This document shows positions 12,473 to 24,594 of a stretch of 64,000 nt of DNA, one piece after another. This DNA is from Cryptomeria japonica (taxonomy: Eukaryota > Streptophyta > Pinopsida > Cupressales > Cupressaceae): positions 508,676,442 through 508,740,441 of the forward strand of contig NC_081410.1 in NCBI RefSeq assembly GCF_030272615.1. The letters are read 5' to 3'. The first letter of the stretch is position 1. Every line of letters begins with the position of its first letter. The notes beneath the pieces were generated by a model. The model saw only the letters and a list, made by a program, of their open reading frames with translations. It ran no database searches and had not been told where the DNA came from. The position numbers and the translations under genes were made by a program.

Positions 12473-13690
12473 TCACAAATCCATAGGCAGAACCACAACC
12501 TCATTCAAAACAATCTCCCTAGGAGTCTGAGACTTAAGAAGAGAATCATCTCCCATTGCATTAGAATTGTCCACTGAAATAGGGATAACCAATGGAGATA
12601 TTTGGTTCTTTGAAAGAGGTACTTCCCTTGACACTTTAAAAATGTCCACCAGTAACTTAAATGAAGCATCAAGAGAACCACAAGGAGCATCCATGCAAGG
12701 AGGAGATCCCAACTCAAGAGAATCCACACTTGAACTAGGGGGAGAAGGGGAAACCACCTGATGTTCCTTAACCACGAAAGAATAAAACACCCCTAAGATA
12801 TTTTTCCTTCAGACCTTCTTAGTACCTTTCGAAGCCTTAACCAAGAAATCCCTAGCCCAATGACCCACTTTCTTGTAGTCAAAGCAAGCAAAGGTAATAG
12901 ACTCAAATTCAATTGCTTGATCCCACAAGCTTAGAGTTGATACATATTTCCATAGGAAAATCAATGAAATTCTTGATATTGACACAAATGTAGGCATAAA
13001 CTAGCCTCCTCCTTGAAGCAGTCATAGGATATAGAGAAATAAGCTTCCCAAAATTGGCAGCCAATCCTAAAATATTTCTTCCCAAAATTCAATGGGAAGA
13101 CTTGAAAGCCTAACCTAAATAACAGACACATAACATGACCAATCCTTAGAGTTAAATCTCGGCTCCCACCTGTTAAGGGAAATTTAAGAATGACCCCATA
13201 TCAAGGGACCTCTAGAAATAATGACAATAAGATACTCTTCATTAGGAGATGGCCACTACGTCAACCTATCCTTCTTCTTCCACTTTTTGGCCACCCAAGT
13301 ATAGACCTATTCAATGGTTTGGAGAGGACTAATAAACTTATTGATGAGTGAGAATTTCATACAAGAAATTCCCTTATGCATAATATATTTGAGAACTAGA
13401 TATTGAAAAGGACCCCAAAAATGGATCTATAGATTTGAAACAGGGCTAGAACTTTTACCTTTAAGGCAGGAACCAAAAATCTTTGACCATTTCTAGTTGT
13501 GGAGGACCTTTTCAAGTCCCGCAGATGGAGACATCGAGTTACTAGAGCTAATCAGTGAAATCTTTGAAACCACACAAGAAGAATGTGAGTCCTTTGTCAC
13601 TTCTTGAAAAGACAACAAAGCATCCAGGACCTTATTTGTCTTTGACTCATTCCTAGAAGCAAGATTAGATTCCTCACTAGAGATTTTAGA
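12473..13690 (-). pseudogene. LINE-2 ORF1 remnant with CCHC zinc knuckle
   Basis: On the minus strand near 12900-12830 translation gives ITFACFDYKKVGHWARDF. This is close to the zinc knuckle C..C...GHW...C found at the end of plant LINE ORF1 (after DUF4283), with the second and last Cys lost. The 12473-12790 stretch downstream is Ser/Pro-rich and poorly conserved, as ORF1 tails often are. The N-terminal part is cut by Copia A at 13691. ORF1 proteins bind the element's own RNA. Confidence 0.6.
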
Positions 13691-13695
13691 GACCA

Positions 13696-15024
13696 TGTTG
13701 GATATTGTTGCTGCTAGGATATGTTTTTGTCATTGATGTCAACATATTCTTGTGTTTTGGTGTTCTGGTGATTGCAAAGAGTTGATCTGGTTAGTTTATT
13801 TATTTGATATGCTGATCAACTAGACATACTTGATTCAGTGTTGGTGTTATGATTCTCTATGGTGATTTGATTGAGTTATGGATTTCGGTATCAGGATTGG
13901 TTTTTGAATTTTTGGTGTTACAATGTTTTGGTATTTGTTCCATTGTGCTTTGGAATGATTATATCTTGAGTTGCGGATTTGGGAGAGTATTTGGGATATT
14001 CATGTGTATCTTCAATCCAAATGGTTCGTGATTTGGTGCTCTGCATTTATCTTTCTTGTCCCAATTGCCACTGTTGAGTGTTCTTGAGTATCAACGTGTT
14101 GATCGATGAAGATTTGATTAAGTGGTGCTATTGTACCTATTGTAAATGTTTCTAACATTCTTGTTGGTGTTTCGTAATCATGTTCTATTTGTTTTGCGGG
14201 TTTTCATTGATCATTGTGCGCATTATTGAGGATCTTATGGGTTCGGTGATGCTCTTTGTGTTATACGACATTTCAGTGGTGTAAAATTTTATGGATGATC
14301 TTGGTGAGATTTCTGGTAGGATTGCGTGTTCATGGATTTTATTTGGATCTAAGATATCTCATCATGGCATTGTATTGGTTAGGTGGTTTATCTATGTATC
14401 GTGTGATGTAATTTTGTAATTAGGCCTTAAGGGTTGAGCCGACCTTGTAGTCAAAGTTGATGATTTGTATAAATAAGTATTATATTAATGTAATTTAGTG
14501 TTCGGGGTTGTGTTTGCATTATCAGAGAGTGGTGTATGTGCGAACAAGAGAATTCATCTTTTAGTGAGAAGTGTAGAGTAGAGAGTGTTGTAGGTTAGAC
14601 AAATGTGCTTAACTGGAATTGTCATTAGGCATTTGAAGATGCTATTCTTTCAGTTCATGTAAAACAAATTATTGTCCCAATGTTCTTGTAAGGTAATGAA
14701 CCTTCCCTAAGGGTTGTAGCCCTTCGAATTATTATATCTTAAGCAGTGAGCTCTAGGAAGTGTTCCTGAATGCATGTGTATTCCTCATTATAATCATTTC
14801 ACATACTATTGCAGAGTATCATCTTATTGTGGGTAGGTTCCCACTGTGGTTTTTCCCTTAATCGATTTTTCCATGTCAAAATCTTGGTGTTATGTGTGTT
14901 GTTTTTATTATGCTTATCTTTGTTCTTTCTGCAATTGATCAGTTATGAAGTGCTTAAATTGGTAGATCTTGTGAAAAATTATTCACTCCCCCTCTCAGTT
15001 TTCCCTCATTGTTGTTGCTAGAAA
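13696..15024 (+). repeat. 5' LTR of Copia A
   Basis: A roughly 1.33-kb LTR aligns by eye with 26495-27786 throughout. Shared blocks include GTCATTGATGTCAA, TGATTGCAAAGAGTTGATCT and GGATATTCATGTGTATCTTC. The end is degraded (TTGTTGCTAGAAA, where the 3' LTR has TTGTTGCCAACA). It is followed by TTGGTTTAAAG (about 15025-15035), which sits where a tRNA-Met primer-binding site (TTGGTATCAGAGC-like) is expected. Confidence 0.8.
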
Positions 15025-15058
15025 TTGGTTTAAAGTATAAATTACTATCAGGAGTACC

Positions 15059-15630
15059 TTAATATAATCCCAACTTCATCAAATACCTGTCTAGTCTATC
15101 ATACCAAACTCTAAGGGCTTGTTTAAGTCGATACAATGCTTTCATTAATCTGCACACCATGTCTCCTTCATATGATAATGAAAACCCATTTGGTTGCTCA
15201 ATGTATACTTCCTCTTCCAAATTACCATTCAGAAAGGCTGATTTTACATTCATCTGATATACCTTGAAATTCTTGTAAGAAGAATATGCAAGAATTAATC
15301 TAACAACTTCAATTCTAGCTACCAGAGAAAAGTCTCCTCATAATAAATTCCTTCCATCTGTGAACATCCCTTACATACGAGTCTTTCTTTGTTTCTAACC
15401 ACTTCACCAGATTCATTCAATTTATTTTGTAACACCCATTTTGTACCAATCACATTCTTATCTTTTGGTCTTGGAACAAGTACCCATGTATTGCTCTTCT
15501 CAATCCAATTCAACTCTTCTTCCATAGCTTTTATCAAATTCTCATCTTCACAAGCTTCAACAACATCTTTAGGCTCAATCTTGGAAATTAAACATATCTC
15601 TTCAACAACAATCCTTCTCCTTGTCATCAC
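15059..15630 (-). pseudogene. Copia A RT N-terminal half, inverted
   Basis: On the minus strand two open stretches carry Copia RT blocks. The 15319-15630 stretch has AMEEELNWIEKSNTWVLVPR, then KNVIGTKWVLQNKLN and VRNKERLVCKGCSQ. The 15059-15253 stretch has MNVKSAFLNGNLEEEVYIEQ and GFSL, then LYRLKQALRVWYDRLD. The motifs are in proper RT order but opposite to the LTR orientation of Copia A and to the RT/RNase H sequence that starts at 15690. This implies an internal inversion of part of A, or a separate inserted fragment. Confidence 0.8.
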
Positions 15631-15689
15631 ACCCTTATTTTTATCACCTATGATATGATTTTCTCAATGATGAATCTCCCAAAGTTAAT

Positions 15690-16255
15690 CGGACCTTGTA
15701 TAGATCTATGGTTGGCAGATTGTTATACTTGACTCAGACTAGACTAGATATTATGCATGATGCTTGTCTTTGTGCAAGATTTGAAGGTGGTCCTAAAGAA
15801 AGTCATGTTACTGCTGTGAAGAGGATTTTCAAATACTTGAAGGGGATAGTTGACAATGGTTTGTGGTGTTTGAAGAATGATAATTTCATGTTATGTGCTT
15901 ATACTGATACTAATTAGGCAGGTGATTTTGATGACCGGAAGAGCACTACCGATGGAGCATTGTTTTTGGGAAAGAATTTTAATGTTTTTCAGGAAAGTAA
16001 GAAGCAATATGTTATTTCTCTAGCTAGTGCAGAAGATGAATACATTGTTGTTGCTAGCAACTATACTCAGGTAGTTTGGATGAAGCAGTTACTAAAGGAA
16101 ATTAGATTTGTTTATGATGAGCCTCCTCTTATATATTGTGATAATTCAAGTGATATTAATATTTCTAAGAATCTGGTATTGCATTCTAAAACATAGCATA
16201 TATCAATCAAGCATCACTTCTTAAGGGAGAAAGCCAATGATGAAGAAGTCAAATT
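15690..16255 (+). pseudogene. Copia A RT C-terminus and RNase H remnant
   Basis: Plus-strand translation gives YRSMVGRLLYLTQTRLDIMH (the 'Y...iGsLlYlt.TRPDI' block), then AVKRIFKYLKG. RNase H follows: CAYTDTN, a TAG, then AGDFDDRKSTTDGALFLG, ESKKQYVISLASAEDEYIV, WMKQLLKEI and IYCDNSSDINISKN. The conserved D-W-A around the RNase H catalytic region is damaged (TN-stop-AGD). Coding is cut at 16255 by the CACTA-like element and resumes at 26031. Confidence 0.8.
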
Positions 16256-16470
16256 CACTAATACATTTAGCTTAAAATTCTGACGGAGGTTTCCGACGGA
16301 GAAGGTATATCGTGATCAAACTTGATTTATTTTTGAAAAAATGCCCGATTTCGTCAGAATTACGACGATAATTCAACATTTGGTTTCGACGTAGAAGGAA
16401 TTAGCAATGACATTAGGGTTTTTTTTAGAAAAAGTGCCCGCGTTCGTCGAATTTCCGATGACCGCGTGCA
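16256..16470. repeat. Left TIR and subterminal repeat block of the CACTA-like element
   Basis: The block starts CACTAATACATTT and contains repeated CG-bearing words in both orientations: TTCTGACGGAGG, TTTCCGACGGAG, TTTCGTCAGAATTACGACG, TTTCGACGTAG and TTCGTCGAATTTCCGATGACC. In CACTA elements such subterminal repeats are binding sites for the TnpA-like protein. The surrounding DNA is CG-poor. Confidence 0.7.
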
Positions 16471-16803
16471 TTACTAAAAAAATAAAAATAAAAGACCAAG
16501 TCATTTCATAAATCCCGCCTCTTTACAAAATCCCACCTCTCATTCGTCCCAATATCATCGATCGGTGCCTTTCCGCGAAGGAAGAAGCATCTGAGACAAC
16601 AAAGGCAAAGGAGGAGTCAAGGGCTGGTGGTCGTTGTGGAGGGGAAGTGCCTTAGTCTCGTGCCTATATCTAAGCTCTGGTTCGTCCGCTCTGTGTCTAG
16701 TAAGTCCCTGGCTATTTGGTTGGTTTTTTAGTATGGTGTTTGGAGTGTATGGTCTATAATGCTATCTGTAGCCCTATAGCTCCCTCCTCCGGCTAGAGTG
16801 AGA

Positions 16804-16956
16804 TGACACCAACAACTGAAGTTGACCGAGCTTTTATATATGCTGGTGCTTCTGCCTTAGCTACTGTGCTTGCTTCTTCTGCTTCTGGATATATTCTATA
16901 TGATGCCGCCTATGATGCTACTAGTTATGGATATGCTACTGGTGTTATTGCTCTGT
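16804..16956 (+). CDS. Small open reading frame in the CACTA-like element, unknown
   Basis: A 50-codon ORF starts ATGACACCAACAACTGAAG and encodes an Ala/Tyr-rich peptide (YAGASALATVLASSASG, then YDAAYDATSYGYATG). It lies about 350 bp inside the left end, after a CG-richer stretch with a possible splice donor (TCTAGTAAGT near 16697). It could be an exon of a transposon gene or of a captured host gene. I do not recognise it, and coding potential is uncertain. Confidence 0.25.
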
Positions 16957-16959
16957 AGC

Positions 16960-19900
16960 GAACCTGTGGCTTTAATCGTGCGGGGAAGATCATTGGTCAC
17001 TTCCCAAGGAACTGACCCAAATAGAGCTGGAACTAAGATTGCTGGAAGCTTTGGAGATTTACCACCCTGTCAAATTACAAGGTTGCCCTCATTTCAATCC
17101 CTTCCATTATTTTATTCACGCGAATCATATTGTTCCCTTTTTTTGAGTTTTGTATGAAAATAGTGATCATAAACTTAAAAATATTGGCATGGCATGGATG
17201 GTGTGTCATTGTGATGCACAGTTTATCTGATAATTTTGTATGCACTTATTTGGTTTTGCTTGGTGAGGCCAACTTTAATGCAATAAAAACAATGCTTTGA
17301 TCACATTCTTGAATATTTATAAATCGAGTCACACTTGAATGTCGCCTATAATTGTTATGCTACAACTTAATCACATGTCTAGTGGAGTAATAGACGACCT
17401 TATTTTGCTAGATGGATTTGGCAATTGGGTCATACTGTCGTGAGTGTCTCCCATTACCATTCCACTATAACCTTTTAGACCACAACTATGGGATGCATAT
17501 GGGACAACTCACTGCTTAAACTTTAAATCAAAATACTTTCACGGCCAAGGGTTTAAACTTTAAACCTGTACATATACTATTGTTGTCCATAACTGAGAAA
17601 TAACTACGAAAGCCTAGATGAGCTATTGTTTCTCAATTTATATGGATATATATGTGTTGGTGTTTCCTACTGGTTCTTAGATGTTCCCTAAAGAACAGTC
17701 ATATCTTCATTAGTTTACTAATTTGAAAGAAATTAGGAAAGGTCTAGTACCAGCTTGTAGAGTCACTATAAAATTTTTAAAAGAAGATTGTGGTTTACCT
17801 TCCTCTAAATGTGTTCCTAGTATAGGGAGATCCTCTATCCTCTACTTCCTTGATCTTCTTGAGAACTATTCATTCTTATAGTATGTAGTTCAGTTAATTC
17901 ATATATCATACTAAAAACCCCATCTTCATTATTTTCATCATTGATCTTTGAGAACAGATTCAAAAAAGTCATATTGTTTATAGAGATATATGTCTTCTTC
18001 TACTACACCCCTCCATGATATTGCATTAGTCATGTAGACTAATTTAACAATTGTGTTCTTACAAGAGCAATTTGAAGTGATGTGGCAAAGCTTGTTGCAA
18101 ATATAGTAGATTATAGTTTTGGATCGAGGCTTGGGATACTTGCACTTGCAAAGGTAAGTGTGTTCGGAGCATGAAAATGATGATGATTAAAGGATCACTT
18201 ACAAAAAAATGGGTTTGTATTTTTTGTGAGAGTAATGCTTGTGAGTAAAGGGCTAGCAACCAAAGGGGCCAGTTTAAGGAAAGTAAGGATCACGACACTT
18301 GTTTTATTGCTTAGTAAAATTTTGAATATACTTGTTCTGATTGATGAAATGAATTATTTCAATTTGAGATGAATCAAAGAACAAGTAGCAATAATTGTTG
18401 GTGTAATAGGGATATTACCTAGCTACTTCCACTATTAGGTCATTTTTATGCCTTATCATTTAAGTTTACTTAAGGTATACATAGGATACTTATCACTTTA
18501 TGTCTCATATCATAAGATTAAGATACTTTCATAATCTTATGATATCCTACATGTCTCATCTTGACCTATATAATCAAGGGGTTCTATTTATAATCTCATT
18601 CATTCATATTGTAAACTTCCATTCATTGATAGGAATATAGTTTATTTGTGTCATATTGATCTTCTCATTTTGTTGTGCTTTCCATTAGACCTCTAGATCT
18701 TGGGTGGCTATCTCCATAGTCAAATCTTAAAATATTTACCTTTCTAAATTCTATAAAAGAAATGGTTTTATCAAAAATATCATATGGAATAGCTTCTAAA
18801 TATTTGCATTTGATAACAATATTGTTAGAGCATTTTTCTTTATAGGAAAATAATCTAAACTAGACTTTTTTTTTCAGGCTAAGACAAAACAATGTAAGGT
18901 AGTACAATAATCACTTTCTCAAAATTGAGATTTTTTGGCAAAATTTTCCAAAAAAATCTCTAAATTAGTCACATAAACATACTTTCTCACTATCTTCTGC
19001 TCCATATAACCCCTTGGATCAAATAAGGGTATAATTTTGAATGCTCTCAAGTTATACATAGTAATATCTTTGTCACATTGTTTTAAGTTTCATATCTCAT
19101 GGCAGTGGTTACTCTTGTCATATGATTTCTATTGTGTAGATGGGTCCTTGAGCCCTGGTTTAATCCCATTTTTTTTATCTATATCAAAGATATTCTTGGC
19201 ATCCTCACTCAATGGTGATCAAGCTCTCCCTACCCAGATTAACCTATCTCTAAATTTGGAAAATGGGTGCAGAAGTTTGAGTATGAGTACTCTTCGGTTA
19301 TTTGTCATGCTTGTTAAGGATTGAATGAAACAAACTCTTGTTCATGGATCACCTTCTTAGCCTCCTATGGAAGTCATTCTTTGTGTGGTTTACCATGACC
19401 ATAATCAGGGTCTTAATAAATGTATTAGATACTCTCTATTATCAATAAGAGAGTTATCATAATATAGTCGTGGCGAGTGGTTACAAATAAGATTAGTGGG
19501 TTCATAGTTCCCACTTGGTTTGTACTTAGAAACATTATCATTTCTTAGTTGTATGGAAACTACAAATTCATGCATCTAGCCAACAATACACACTAGCTAT
19601 TATATGATTCCACTAATGAGAAAAGCCTAGTCAATCTTATAGTTTGTGGAATTAGTCATGTCCCTCATATAGAATATCTATATATGGAGTATTCTTGCCT
19701 ATAGATTACCTATTATTTTGCTTAATAATGTGATTATTTCACATACATCATAAAAGTGCCCTTCTAATATGTTTGTGCATCAATCTTGAAACCATATTTT
19801 TATTAACCAACCAATGATAAGAATTATCTTAAACATGCCTCTATATTTGAATCCCACTAGCTTTGATAATCAACCATAATAACCTTAACAATGCATCAAC

Positions 19901-22430
19901 ACAACAATGCCTAATAAATCATCAATTGTCTTAGGTGAATCTAGCCAAAGCCAACCCATCAAATCCACTAATCTCCCTTACATCCCAATCATAAAATTTT
20001 ATGGTTGTTGGAACAAGCTTGGGAGATTTAGTTCTTCCTTTGCAAATCAACATAACCTATTTTGGTTTCCCAAATATTTACTAAATAACTTTGAAGATAA
20101 ATTGGGAAGAGAATCCATCATATAGATATTTCTTTTCAATAGCCTTAGAGGACATTGTTTTGTCTATCATTTATTATAATAGCTAATACCCAATTTTTTT
20201 ATAAGATAACAAGCAAAACCTCCTCTTCACAAACTATGTTTTCCTTAATAATCCAAAAATGAAAAAAGGAACCCACATTAAAATTACTTACTCCCTACCA
20301 TGAAGGCAAAAGAACATCCAATTTAAAGATAGATGTACCAAAAGGAAAGAAATATCACCTCAAAATCTGTCTTGAACTTATACATTGAATCTATACACAC
20401 GAGAATCCCCTTAATAACTCTCTCACAACTTTTAATGCTAGAAGAATGAGTGTTTTCACAAGACTTTCATACTAAGATATTTATATCAAGATTCACTTGC
20501 ATAGTTTTAGAGTCAAGCTGACCCATTCTCATGAGTAGTTTACATGAACCCCTCATAAGAATGGATCACTTAGTACTCATTTCATCAAAGTGATGCTCAT
20601 AGTATTATTGAAAAATTGTATTATTGTTCCAAATTTTGTGGATATTTAGGAGACACAAATAAAATATAAATGTAATCATTCAATATTTTTGTAGGAGATA
20701 TTGGAATGAGACTAATAGGAAGAGTAGTAAACATGAGTCACAATGAGCACTTTAGAATAAATCTAAACATTATAAGGAAGAGTAGCTTGGAAAAATAGAA
20801 GCGTAATTTATTTTCCAATATGCAAGATTATTACTTGGGAAAGAATCTTGAAAGAGGATTGAAAAGATTCCTTGAGCTAACATTGTCTCACTTATCCAGA
20901 ATTATGAGGAAGGATTCATTAATGAAATGGTCATTAACAAGATGGAGAGAATAATAATTAGGAAGAGATAGATTTCACATGCTACTAGGTGACTAGATTG
21001 GAGAGAAACTAGAGGCAAATAATTTAGCTTGGCCATGACACAAAGTCTTAGAATAGATGCCAACCTTGGTGAATGGAATGAAAATCCCAAACAATTAATG
21101 AGTGGTGAGATAAGTAGAGGCATCTATAAATTTTGTTTTGAATATATATAAAATAAAGAAAAAATGGGACTAAAACCAAGGGAAATTCACATGGAAAGGA
21201 TATGACGAAAATCAAAATAAATAGTTTGAAGATAATATTAGTTACCTAAAGGATATTCCACTTGATTATTTGGTATATCATAACTATTTTGACAAATTTT
21301 GAAACCATTAGAGGTACCTTTTACTTCTGTAGATGAGGCATTCATTCATGTTGAAGTTGTGATAGCTTATTTGCCTCTTTATAGACAACAAATTATCCAT
21401 ACGAATTATCATATATACTTGTAACCTCCATCCCAAACCACCTATTTCACTCTTCTTCCTTTGTGTACCTCTTTTATTCTTCCATTACCTCTTCGCTTAC
21501 CTAAATTCAATCCAAAACGTAGTGTATATAGCATCAAAAAAATTCCATATTTGATTAATATTATCCACAACATATCAAAAAGACAAATACCACACTTACT
21601 GTGTCATCAACCAAAAATAATTTACTTACATATTCAAAGAGTTCAATAATGGAGAAACATCCATGTGGTGCTCTACACATGTCCTTGAAGGTTCAAGAAA
21701 TACTTATCCTCTATTGGTCCAAACTTTAAATCACTTTCCATGCATGAAAATAATTGCAACCATACACAATTTCCCACCCAATGGATTCTCTCAAACTAGT
21801 TTACTATCTTAACATAGGGTCAAGGAAAAGTGGCCCAAAATAGAAATCCAAGTGTCTTAAAAGCCTTCAAGACCATAGTGGTGAGGATTGAATTTCTTTC
21901 TTTAGTGGTATCTTTCTGTAGATTAATTAGTTGGGGATTGTATTAGGACCTTTTCCTAATTAAAAAAAAATATAAAGATTACATCCCTAAATATTTCATT
22001 CATAATAGAATAAATTTCTGCAATATTGAGACTATATTCATAATAGATTTATAGTGATGAATAAAGAAATATTTAAGATTATGAAAAAATTGATGTTTTC
22101 TTTCTCCCAATCGTCATTGGATATTGGGTGATCTTTGAGGCATTATGTCAAATAGTTCATGTGCCTTATCTAAGCTTACATATTTTGCATGCATGTGTAC
22201 CTGGGCAGTTGCACTACAACATCTATACTCACTAATCACATTTGGTTGGAAGTTTCTAAATCCATTTCAAACACATCTAAGTGTGCATATCTTGTAATCT
22301 ATGCTAATGGTGATTGTCTTTAATGGCTTCATTGTGTGCATAATTGATTGGCTCTTCACTCCTAAGACCTTCAAAAGTCTTTAATGGCTTCTTTGAGTCC
22401 TTTTGTCTTCCAAATTCACCTGCACCAACT
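16960..22430. other. Interior of the CACTA-like element with no supported gene
   Basis: AT-rich sequence with short, unconvincing open frames on both strands. I looked for TNP2-type transposase blocks and saw none. A stretch near 18396-18730 begins TGTTGGTGTAATAGGG and includes a TATA-like CCTATATAATC. It looks like a small LTR, but I could not find matching ends or a TSD, so it is not called. Confidence 0.45.
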
Positions 22431-22510
22431 TGAATTCTCCTTCAATGCTTGATTGCTTGTTCACTTGGAATTGAATTGATTTTATAACTAAGAGATCACT
22501 TGATTTTATA

Positions 22511-22584
22511 TGTCTTGAAAGCATTTTATCTCGATGGCTTTAAATTAAAGTACTTTCTCTTCTATTTGGTATTGGTGGAGCAGA
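22511..22584 (+). pseudogene. DRM methyltransferase motif-I fragment, copy 1
   Basis: In-frame pieces read VLKAFYLDGFKLK, then after a one-base shift LSLLFGIGGA. They correspond to the DRM segment leading into the SAM-binding motif I (…LK..FP.GI.VLSLF.GIGGGEVALHR…). The copy ends after GIGGA and continues into unrelated sequence. The preceding roughly 75 bp (CACTTGGAATTGAATTGATT region) is also shared with the sequence upstream of copy 2, so the unit looks like a direct duplication of a larger block. Confidence 0.65.
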
Positions 22585-22882
22585 TCCTTTTATGATATGT
22601 AAGTTGAGAATATTTTATGAAAGGTCCCTAAATGAATACACTTAAAACTAATTTTAATATACCTTGAAGTGTGCAATATGGAAGGTTTGTATTCTTAATC
22701 TCCTGCGCATTTCTTAATTTAAAAGATGATATCTTTATTAACTTGATTTCTCCTTCAATTCTTGATGAATGCTTGATTGCACATTCACTTGGAATTGAAT
22801 TGATTTTATAATTAAGAGATCACTTGAATTGTAGGTAAACCCCTTTAAATGATAGGGTAGGCTTCCTTTTATACCTAATATA

Positions 22883-22992
22883 TGTCTTGAAATCATTTTA
22901 TTGTGATGGCTTTAAATTAAAGTACTTTCTCTTCTATCCGGTATTGGTGGAGCAGAGGTTGCATTGCATCGTCCTAGGATACATATTTCCGT
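22883..22992 (+). pseudogene. DRM methyltransferase motif-I fragment, copy 2
   Basis: The plus strand encodes VLKSFYCDGFKLK and, after a one-base shift, VLSLLSGIGGAEVALHRPRI. The GIGGAEVALHR string is diagnostic of plant DRM proteins: motif I, which binds S-adenosylmethionine, followed by EVALHR. Copy 2 lies head to head with the minus-strand copy 3, with a short spacer around 22993-23007, forming a small palindrome. It is broken by frameshift and cannot encode an enzyme. Confidence 0.75.
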
Positions 22993-23117
22993 AGATACAA
23001 CACAAGTTAAATGTATCCCAGGTCGATGCAAAGCAACCTCTTCTCTAGAGATAACCAAAAAATAGAGAAAGAACTTTAATTTAATGCCATCAGGATAAAA
23101 GTCTTTAATCAAGACAA
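22985..23117 (-). pseudogene. DRM methyltransferase motif-I fragment, copy 3 (inverted)
   Basis: On the minus strand one open frame reads VLIKDFYPDGIKLK, a degraded motif I (FFLYFLVISR), then EEVALHRPGIHLTCVVSTEI. It matches the DRM order LK.(L/F)(F/Y)P.GI, motif I, EVALHR, then VVSVEI. It extends further past EVALHR than copies 1 and 2. It has the same strand as the right arm of the 2.2-kb palindrome, so together they may mark the original orientation in which the DRM gene piece was captured. Confidence 0.75.
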
Positions 23118-23970
23118 ATAAAATTTGAGTTTGATTGTCATCATTTACTTTGCCAAATTCTTCACACGTAACTCTTAAATCAATTTCCTACTAAATCCAT
23201 TGACTAACCAGAAGAACGAAATTAAGAAACGGTTTGATCATCTGAGAGATGTTGTAGACTTGCAACTCACCAGCTAAGTTTTTGCGGGTAAGAATTTTTT
23301 TCATTTTGGTTATGGTTGTGGTGTTTATAGGGAGACATTTACAAATTTATATCTATTTTCACTATTTAATGGTTTATGGGTTTGTAATGGTAATTTAATG
23401 TTCTTTCATATTTTTGTATATATTCTTTATAATAGCCTATTATATTGATTTGTTCTATTATGCATAATGGTGTGGGTCAGACGGCTTTGCCGTCGGTGCA
23501 TGAAAGCATTGAATGAGTTCTACTTTTAAAAATTACATGAAACATTTTTAATTTATTTGATTTAGTGTTATTTGCAAAAAATGATTATCAATGATGTTTC
23601 CTTTCTCCAAGAATTGTCTAGGACCTTTCTGTCAGATAATATGTAACATTGAATGACTAAATCTTTTCATTACAAATGCTTATTTAATTTAATTATTATC
23701 TCAGCTTGAATTAAAATTTATATCTGTACGGAAGCAGAACATACAAGTTCAAGAGTCATGTGCAAGCAAATTTCCTAAAAGAAAGCAAGCAGACATTATC
23801 TTGAATGGCATGGAAACAAGCTCATCATCTGCCTAGAAGAGAGCAATTGGAGAATGGCAGAGGAAAGTGTTTAAGGGTGATAAATACATAGATAGTATGC
23901 AATACAAATAAACAATGTTTGGAGTGTCTGATGTGACGTCTCTAATTTATGTCCGGAGGGTCTAACTAGT

Positions 23971-24579
23971 TTTGGAGTTCCTGCGAAACCTATTGGGCCA
24001 CGCTTGGAGGAAATCAATGTCTTCATGCAAGGAGCACCTTTTTTCTATTATGAGAATGATACTTTTGCACCTAGGGATATTTGGAAGTCAATATCCAAAA
24101 ATTTATATAGTGTGGAACAAGAGTTGGCGGACTCGAAGTATAATTGTTAGCTTTCAAAAGACCAAGAGGTTATGTACACAATCTCCCAATAGAAGAGCGA
24201 TTTCAAGAATTACCTCTCCCCCCCATGACTATTCAAGAAGCACTTCCTCAAATAGAGGACTATTGGCCTCCATGGGATCAAAGAAAAAAATTAAAGCATA
24301 CACTCTAGATGATGTAGTGGTGTCCTCCATGAAGAACTCTACACTATAATTGAAAATTCACGAGGGAAACTGCAAGATAGTGAAGAGAAATACAATCTTG
24401 AAAAGTGGGAAGAATGGATCTTGGTTTGGGTGGAGCCAAGTTAGGTGGCTCCTCTAGAGGTTGACAAGATAGAAATCATATTAGGATTTGAAAAAGATCA
24501 TACTCATGGAACTTCATGTGCGAGTGGTCGATTGCGGTGTTTGGGTAATGCATTCCAAATAGATACAATTGCATGCCAT
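23971..24579 (+). pseudogene. DRM-type DNA methyltransferase catalytic fragment, left arm
   Basis: Plus-strand frames, with small shifts, read FGVPAKPIGPRLEEINVF, PFFYYENDTFAPRDIWKSIS, RGYVHNLPIEERF, LPLPPMTIQEALPQ, YWPPWDQRKKLK, EELYTIIENSRGKL, WILVWV, APLEVDKIEIILGF, KDHTHGT and CLGNAFQIDTIACH. These are successive blocks of the C-terminal part of plant DRM1/2/3 proteins, which carry the rearranged methyltransferase motifs VI-X before motif I. An in-frame TAG (after SKYNC) and frameshifts break it. DRM enzymes establish cytosine methylation guided by 24-nt siRNAs. The blocks are contiguous without obvious introns, so this may be one exon or a processed piece. Confidence 0.85.
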
Positions 24580-24594
24580 CAAGACTGTATCTAT

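Larger units (their letters stand above)
7990..13690 (-). mobile_element. LINE-2, a near full-length degenerate L1-type retrotransposon
   Basis: Reading the minus strand from 13690 downwards, the domains appear in the L1 order: ORF1 with a CCHC knuckle, apurinic-type endonuclease, RT, zf-RVT, RNase H. All parts carry stops and frameshifts. Copia A is inserted in ORF1 at 13691-13695. The remaining 5' part of this LINE should therefore lie just right of Copia A, from 45382, and the minus-strand reading there is compatible with a continuation. The 3' boundary near 8.0 kb is approximate. Confidence 0.75.

Noticed and set aside
18396-18730. Possible small LTR inside the CACTA-like element (TGTTGGTGTAATAGGG with a TATA-like box)
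   Set aside because: No matching end, no target-site duplication and no second copy could be identified by eye.
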